A DNA stretch of 64,000 nucleotides from Arctopsyche grandis. Lineage: Eukaryota > Arthropoda > Insecta > Trichoptera > Hydropsychidae. Numbering within the stretch: position 1 is the first letter of the stretch; each line of letters opens with the position of its first letter. The notes beneath the pieces were generated by a model, which saw only the letters and a program-made list of their open reading frames with translations, made no database searches and was not told the origin of the DNA. Shown here in pieces: positions 58,340 through 64,000 of this stretch. A program made the position numbers and the translations under genes. The DNA is taken from assembly GCF_051622035.1 (NCBI RefSeq), contig NC_135360.1, positions 6,572,001 to 6,636,000 of the forward strand, written 5' to 3'.

Positions 58340-58700
58340 AATCAAAATTCACGGCAACCACTTAAATTTACACTCTCTTCATTTTGCATCGATTAAAACT
58401 ACTCGAGTTGCGTGCACTCGAGTGTGAGAAGAAGGCGGACGAAAATTCAAACCACTTAAACAGTTAGCGCTTAAGGTCGTCGACACTGACGAAATCGCAT
58501 GTTTGTTTCTCGGATCGAGTATGGTGGCACCTATTCATTTTTCTGATTTTAAGTACAAACGTTGAAAAATAATAATGTAATATTGTCTCGGTCGACGACA
58601 ATGGCGCCTAGCACCGATCGACGGTCCATTGTCGACAAACTGCTGGCGATGTCTCATATTTTGTTGTGTGTGTGTGTATGTGCAATGATGATGGCACTTT
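58340..58700. other. Unassigned, less AT-rich, apparently unique stretch
   Basis: I see no copy of it elsewhere in the window and its GC content is higher than its neighbours. It contains the palindrome-rich GGTCGACGACAATGGCGCC and a GT microsatellite at about 58660. It could hold a promoter or 5' exon, for example of the minus-strand SEA/EGF gene, but no splice or coding evidence supports this. Confidence 0.25.
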
Positions 58701-59946
58701 TGAAATGGCACCATTGTTACATAGTGGCATGTGCATGAGGTGGTTTCCCCCTATTTCAGCCGACTTTCTCTCTATTTAAACATCCCGCATTGGGTTATCG
58801 AACGTTTCGACATTTTCCGATTTCATAATTCTTATCACGGAATTCATATCCATGTCGCGTTCAAAATGCATAGTAGTAATGATAATTCGACAGGAAAAAG
58901 CAGAAAGCCTGAACTCATATGATAACAAAGGCGACTGTGTCGCTAAAACTAAGAATAACAGATATTAGCCGATGCATACACAGTAATTGGACGTTTGGTA
59001 TCTGAAGACAAAAAAAATCATTAACGAAATCCTTGTGTGCTTAACATGACTAAAATATCATTTTAAAATCAAAATAGGCAACTATTGAAGACCGGCCAAT
59101 TACTAGTGTAAAGCAGATTGACAAGGTTGAGTTTTGGCATCTGGATTCTGTCAAGTATATTATAGAGGTAAAACGACTGTAAAGTTTTTCTCAGGGAAAT
59201 AACTCAAATCGTCATTTACTCTTTTCTTTTCTTGCTTTCTTGCATTTGTCAAAAAGCCTGTTTTCTATGCTTTCATTAATCTTGAGTGTCAGGCAAAAGT
59301 GGCGGCAATTTTTATACAACCACCTGTTCTGCATAAAGCAATACTATTAAGTAATTTTAAGAAGAATATAGTACAGTTTTCATTTATTTCATTAGTTTTT
59401 ATTTTGTCTTTTACTTCTTTTCTACGCCTCTGCATTCATCGCTGGACTCGTACTGTCATACATTTGTCAAAAAACATGTTTTCTATTCCTTTTTTAATCT
59501 AGCTGTCAGGAGAGAAACGACCATTTTTTAACCTTACCGTGTCATTACTTATACTATTATAGTTTTCTTTTTTAAACCAAAGTATAAAAGAGTGTTCACT
59601 ACATGTAATTGCTCCAAGACTTTGATTTTAAACCCTAATGATTTCTAAAAAGTTTGTCTCACTCTCTCCATGGTGTTTTGAGTATTTTTACGGCTACTGA
59701 AAAGTTTTAGACATACATACATACATATGTAGATTGCAAATGTACCATTTACTGTCAGAATGTGCTGATTTCATCAGTCTTAATTGGCGAGTCGTCCCTA
59801 CGGATATCCACAAAAGCATTATTTATAATTATGTAATCTTCCTGAAGATAACAGGGAAGTATTGGAGTAATATCCATCTCAAAATCTCTATAAATGGTAG
59901 TTATATATATTTTTTTACTATGAAGCAATTATTATACATTAAAAAT

Positions 59947-60165
59947 CGGTCTTCGTCACAGGCCCGAATGTGAAACGCCCGAAAACGCAAATATCGGAAG
60001 GCAAAGATCTGAATCGAAAGATCTTAAGTCGAAAGATCGAAAAAAAAGGGTGCATGGTAAACGGTACATACTCACTTAATTCGCGCGAGCAGGATACAAC
60101 AGGAACAAGAGGAACAGGCTTTTCCTCCCGTATTAATGTGCGCGCGCAGAATACGCCATTAAAAA
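59947..60165. mobile_element. Foldback family element, one arm (copy 1)
   Basis: It begins CGGTCTTCGTCACAGGCCC and shares GCAAATATCGGAAGGCAAAG, GGTGCATGGTAAACGGTACA and ACAGGAACAAGAGGAACAGG with the complete foldback at 61192-61525. The right side is truncated. Confidence 0.7.
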
Positions 60166-61191
60166 TATAAGAATTCTTTTTTAAATAAAATATTGAAAAA
60201 ACAAAATAATTTCAATTATTTTTTCAAACAAAAATAAAGACATCGAAACATGAAAAATCGTTTTAAAATGTTTCGAAAAATAAAATAATAAATTACCCCC
60301 ACTATCATTTTATATTATGAATTCATGGTTGCGCAAAGGGATGGAATTTCATCAATTAAGAAATTGAGATGACAAAACTAATACTGACTTACATATGTCT
60401 GTATGTAGTTATTGTTGCCAAAAGCGAAATTGATTTCTAAAATTAATCAGTAACATTACCGAAAAAAAAATGTCCTAGAGATTCTATATTTATTTATTTA
60501 TTTATTTATTGCACTATTTACTGTGTAATTGCTGAAGTTAATGGAGAATTGACGAAAGCCATAAAGCGCATGCGCAAAGAACGTATCTCAATGGGCGCGT
60601 GTAGCAAGCGCATGCGCAGACGTACATATGTAAATCCGCTATTACCACTAGGACTGATGGCAGATTTTCAAAGCAGTTATGTTTCATAATTACATATGTA
60701 ACTTAAAACATAAATTTTGACCTGTAGAATATTAGAGCACGCGCCGCGTCTACAGCATGCGTGATTATGAACCGCACGCTAGCGGTATGTACAATATGCA
60801 TGTACATACATATCTATACAGAAAACTGTATGTATATTAATTAGATAACATCATCAGCGTTTTTAATGCATTCCTAAATTGAAGAGTTTGCGGAATGTCA
60901 CCGACGAGTAATAGATAATATGATACGTATGCAATATTGTGAAAATCGTACGTCAAACGTCGCGGATCGCCGTTGCGTCACACGCTCATCTCAGGAATGG
61001 GGTCGACAACAATCGCGCCTGAGTGCCCTGAAGCCACCACACAGCAAAAAAATTGTCGGAATTTGCACGGACGAACTTCGATTCGGAGGTTGAGAGACAA
61101 AAAGGTGACTTAACAGTTGCAAACACCAGTGAAAAAATAACAACTTCAAATTTATTCAATACTGACATACGTACATGTATATCTTCAAAAG

Positions 61192-61525
61192 CGGTCTCCG
61201 TGACGAGACAGAATGTTAAACGACAGAAAACGCAAATATCGGAAGGCAAAGATCGAAAATCGAAAGATCTTAAGTCGAAAGATCAAAAAAAGCAGGATAC
61301 AACAGGAACAAGAGGAACATGCTTTTCCTCCCGTATTCTGCGCGCGCACATTAATACGGGAGGAAATGCCCGTTCCTCTTGTTCCTGTTGTATCCTGCTC
61401 GCGCAAATTAAGTGAGTATGTACCGTTTACCATGCACCATTTTTTTTGATCTTTTGATTTTCGATCTTTGCCTTCCGATATTTGCGTTTTCTGTCTTTTA
61501 ACATTCTGTCTCGTCACGGAGACCG
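61192..61525. mobile_element. Long foldback element (copy 2)
   Basis: CGGTCTCCGTGACGAGACAG at the left is the exact inverse of the right end. The outer arms pair for about 90 bp (through GCAAATATCGGAAGGCAAAG), and an inner palindrome at about 61294-61394 pairs GGAACAAGAGGAAC with GTTCCTCTTGTTCC. ATCTTGAA follows the right end and ATCTTCAA precedes the left, an imperfect 8-bp duplication. Confidence 0.78.
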
Positions 61526-61534
61526 ATCTTGAAT

Positions 61535-63070
61535 ATATCACAAACTAACGAAAACTAATGACTTTTTCAATTTCATTATTATCACAAGATATTTTTAAAT
61601 GTCACTGTGAAGAAACCGAAATTAATTTCGAGTCATAGCCTTAAATACGAAGGAGCGCACATCGGTGCGCTTATGGCGGTGAAGTGGTTAAACTCCTCTA
61701 GCTTCATGTCGGAAACATTAGTTTACTTCAATGTTAGCTAACCCCACGGTGGCACTTACGGCATAAACTCTGAGTTGATGAACTCAGTCATTTTATCATT
61801 TTTAGAGTTCATTTTTCGAGTCTTCATCTACTCATCAATCCGCCGTAAGGTGGAAAGCTATCTAAAGAGTGGGAGTGGTTCAAAATCAGATTTGGTGGGC
61901 TGGAATGTCACTGAACTAGTAGAGTGGAGCTAATAAAAGCATTTCCTGGATGACGGTGATAGTAGCACAAACGATTCTCAAGATTATTAAATAAAGAAAT
62001 TAAAAGGCATTCATGCTCGTCATAGGAAATTCAATCCCCTCGAGAGTGGAAGCTCCAAATCCCAGGTTATTAGATATCTCCAACGTATGGTTGGGTAAAA
62101 AGAACGATTCATGCACGTCGATGATGATGATGATGATGATGATACACCTGTAGCAAAATGGCTACAGGTGGAGTGACTGCGTGGCCATCTCGTGGTGTGC
62201 GTGTGTGTTGTGGGCGTTGTGGTGTGGTAACGGTACACCGCATAGCGCGCATTGCAAACGGTCAAGAGCGAGAGATGACACCGTGACCGCCAACCATTAT
62301 CACTTTGCGCAATGGCACGCGACTGCCAAAGGGTTCAAAATTACGCGTGATCTAATAGTTGAACGTTATTAAGTTACATAGTCACACTTGGATCAAATTT
62401 TAAAGAGTTTTCAGCACTTGTGTGATGTCAGCTGCAAGTTGTGAAAAAGTTCTGTAATTGGGACTCAAAGAATACAGCTTTGATGAGGCAATTTCCGCTT
62501 ACAAATATAGATATTTGTCTTTTTATATATGCACAAGGTTTGTAACCTCATTTGTAACTAAAATAATGAACATGTCAATAAGGAGGGTGTCATGATGGAG
62601 CTGTATCGATACCACTTGGGTAAGTGATAAAATGAAAATTTTTGGAGTTGATTTTTCAGAGCGATTTTTCGCACTCCGAACTTTTGGTCTGTTTATAGAA
62701 TCCATTCATAATATTGTGTTTCCTTAATTTTTACCATCTTTTCTGATTTTCTTTTTTCTTTTATTGTTAATTTTATATGATAAGATTTCATTATAATTTA
62801 CTTAAATGGGTTTTTACTTGTATAAATAAATAAATAAATTCCTTTCATTATAAAAAATGTGACATGTGACATCGAGGTTCATACATACATATTTCGTAAG
62901 GAGATATCGGCTAAGCACAGTTCACGATTGTCAATTTCTTATAAAAACCATGTATTTTTGCTCTCTTGCTTTAAACACTAATAGAGCGGTCTATTATTAT
63001 TTGAAAAAGAAACCGCGTGTGGCCGCCTTTTAGTCATACGTAAAGATTGGGTAGTCATTATTAGAAATCA
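61535..63070. other. Intergenic, no supported gene
   Basis: It contains a (GAT)n tract at about 62117-62141 and a GC-richer patch at 62160-62310. Several short frames exist, but none shows a domain, signal peptide or splice support. Confidence 0.4.
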
Positions 63071-63078
63071 GATAGGGA

Positions 63079-63197
63079 TCGGGGCAGAGGGTTTTTCTAT
63101 TGCTAATTTCATAGAAAAACCATTTTTACAGGCTTTTTTTGCTCTCTTGCTTTGAGCACTGTTGGAATGGTTGTATTGTTATTTGTCTCTGCCCCGA
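63079..63197. repeat. Small TIR element (TCGGGGCAGAG ends)
   Basis: TCGGGGCAGAG at the left and CTCTGCCCCGA at the right, 119 bp. A one-ended relative with GATCGGGGCAGAGGGATTTT and TTTTTGCTCTCTCGATTTG lies at 54459-54560. Only short similarity remains near 62960. Confidence 0.65.
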
Positions 63198-63529
63198 CGA
63201 ACATCCGATATCTAGTCCGATGTAAAAATTGGTCACTTCAGAGGCTGAACTGGGCAAATGCTTTATATTATTCAAGGAATTATTGTAATTTATAAAATAA
63301 AAATTATTTTTAAAACAAGAAAGCAACGATATATTGAATTTAATTCGCGGACATCTAATATTAGCGTTGAATATTTTCTATTTACCGTGAGGATTAAAAT
63401 TCTCCCTGTGACTATGTAGTGTCAGTGCACGTGCCAAGGACATGTATAGGTTGATAGTGGAAGAAGAAATTGTTGTTTGTTATATTCCCGCTATCCTTTA
63501 GATATATTTTAATTTATATATTTATAATG

Positions 63530-63978
63530 TGTTAACCAATACGTACGGCCCATTGGCAACCTGCCTCACCCTAAAAGTATGCTGCCCTGATCAAAGTCCG
63601 ATGTACATATAGTCATAACTGTCATACTCATAAGGTTGACCAGAGATACCTACTGTACGGTTACCATAAGGCTGACCTGAGATCATATACATATGTTCAT
63701 CATAAATGGTCGGAGATTGTGGAAACATGCGGTAGCGTAGGAATTGCGGACCAATGTAAAGTGAAGAATTCCAAATTTCTAGGGAATAACTTAACGTTTG
63801 TGGAGAATGCCGGGGCTGTTCGGACTACTGCATGTCCGAACACTCGGGTACCTGCCTTTAAAGCTACCTGCCGAACACACGATGGACCACACATTCTCGG
63901 GCGAGCAGCGGTTCCGTGTGGACCTCTGGAGTCGTAGAATAAGTGCTGTGAACTGACTTTGGCCTATCATTTGCAACA
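63530..63978 (+). mobile_element. LTR, relative of the TGTTACGTAC family
   Basis: It begins TGTTAACCAATACGTACGG and ends TTGCAACA. The last part (GTGTGGACCTCTGGAGTCGT, then AGAATAAGTGCTGTGAACTG) matches the LTR at 27843-28201. Only 22 bp remain before the window end, so it cannot be told whether an internal region follows. Confidence 0.65.
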
Positions 63979-64000
63979 ATACCACTATGCAGCTTAGCTG

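Noticed and set aside
61053-61541. Frames of about 120 codons on both strands
   Set aside because: They translate the arms of a foldback element; the same peptide appears on both strands because the DNA is palindromic.
62181-62372. Possible short secreted peptide in a GC-richer patch
   Set aside because: No convincing signal peptide or splice support; microsatellite alongside.

Overview
The window is AT-rich, intron-rich nuclear DNA from an arthropod, almost certainly an insect. The evidence is a cluster of ZAD-type C2H2 zinc-finger genes (an arthropod expansion), a BMP type II receptor of the wishful-thinking/BMPR2 type, and typical insect transposons (piggyBac-like, hAT-like, Tigger/pogo, Helitron, RTE-like LINEs, LTR elements, a tRNA-derived SINE). 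I could not resolve the order. I saw no bacterial, organellar or exogenous viral sequence.

Region 1 (1-20.3 kb) is a decaying array of ZAD zinc-finger genes, mostly on the minus strand. It holds a 5' half of a gene at 709-1465, decayed finger relics at 3310-3845, one intact 450-residue gene with 11 fingers at 6226-7648, an inverted broken copy at 9029-10353, a five-exon gene with only three fingers left at 11755-14510, and a pseudogene at 18118-20242. The first exon has the same 108-bp length in all four minus-strand members, which shows tandem duplication. Transposons have cut into several copies: one sits at a splice acceptor, another inside an exon.

Region 2 (20.4-32.2 kb) holds old LINE and LTR debris, then a CpG-rich 5' exon (about 21890-22161) and the plus-strand receptor serine/threonine kinase gene (coding 23936-32015, 11 exons, 1353 residues, every junction in phase). 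Its introns contain nested piggyBac-like elements inside a LINE relic, a Helitron, and an LTR inside a hAT-like element.

Region 3 (32.2-41 kb) is intergenic, very AT-rich, with MITEs, SINEs, a solo LTR and a long (AT)n tract.

Region 4 (41.1-49.9 kb) is a minus-strand gene for a single-pass membrane protein with a long Pro/Ser/Thr-rich ectodomain, EGF-like modules around a SEA domain, a transmembrane helix and a cytoplasmic tail. Sixteen exons are in phase (1286 residues); the signal-peptide exon was not found. One intron carries a Tigger-like element with an LTR-like insertion inside it.

Region 5 (50-64 kb) has no gene I can support. It is a patchwork of SINEs, foldback and TIR elements, a hAT relic, a Harbinger-type MITE, a LINE relic, a 44-bp palindromic tandem repeat and another LTR.

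I did not find a previously undescribed molecular system that I can defend. The most interesting material is the transposon-driven birth and death of the ZAD cluster, the unusual N-terminal half of the receptor ectodomain, and several new-looking non-autonomous element families whose ends are fixed by target-site duplications. The two single-copy genes (BMP receptor and SEA/EGF protein) are neighbours in tail-to-tail orientation; nothing in the sequence links their functions.
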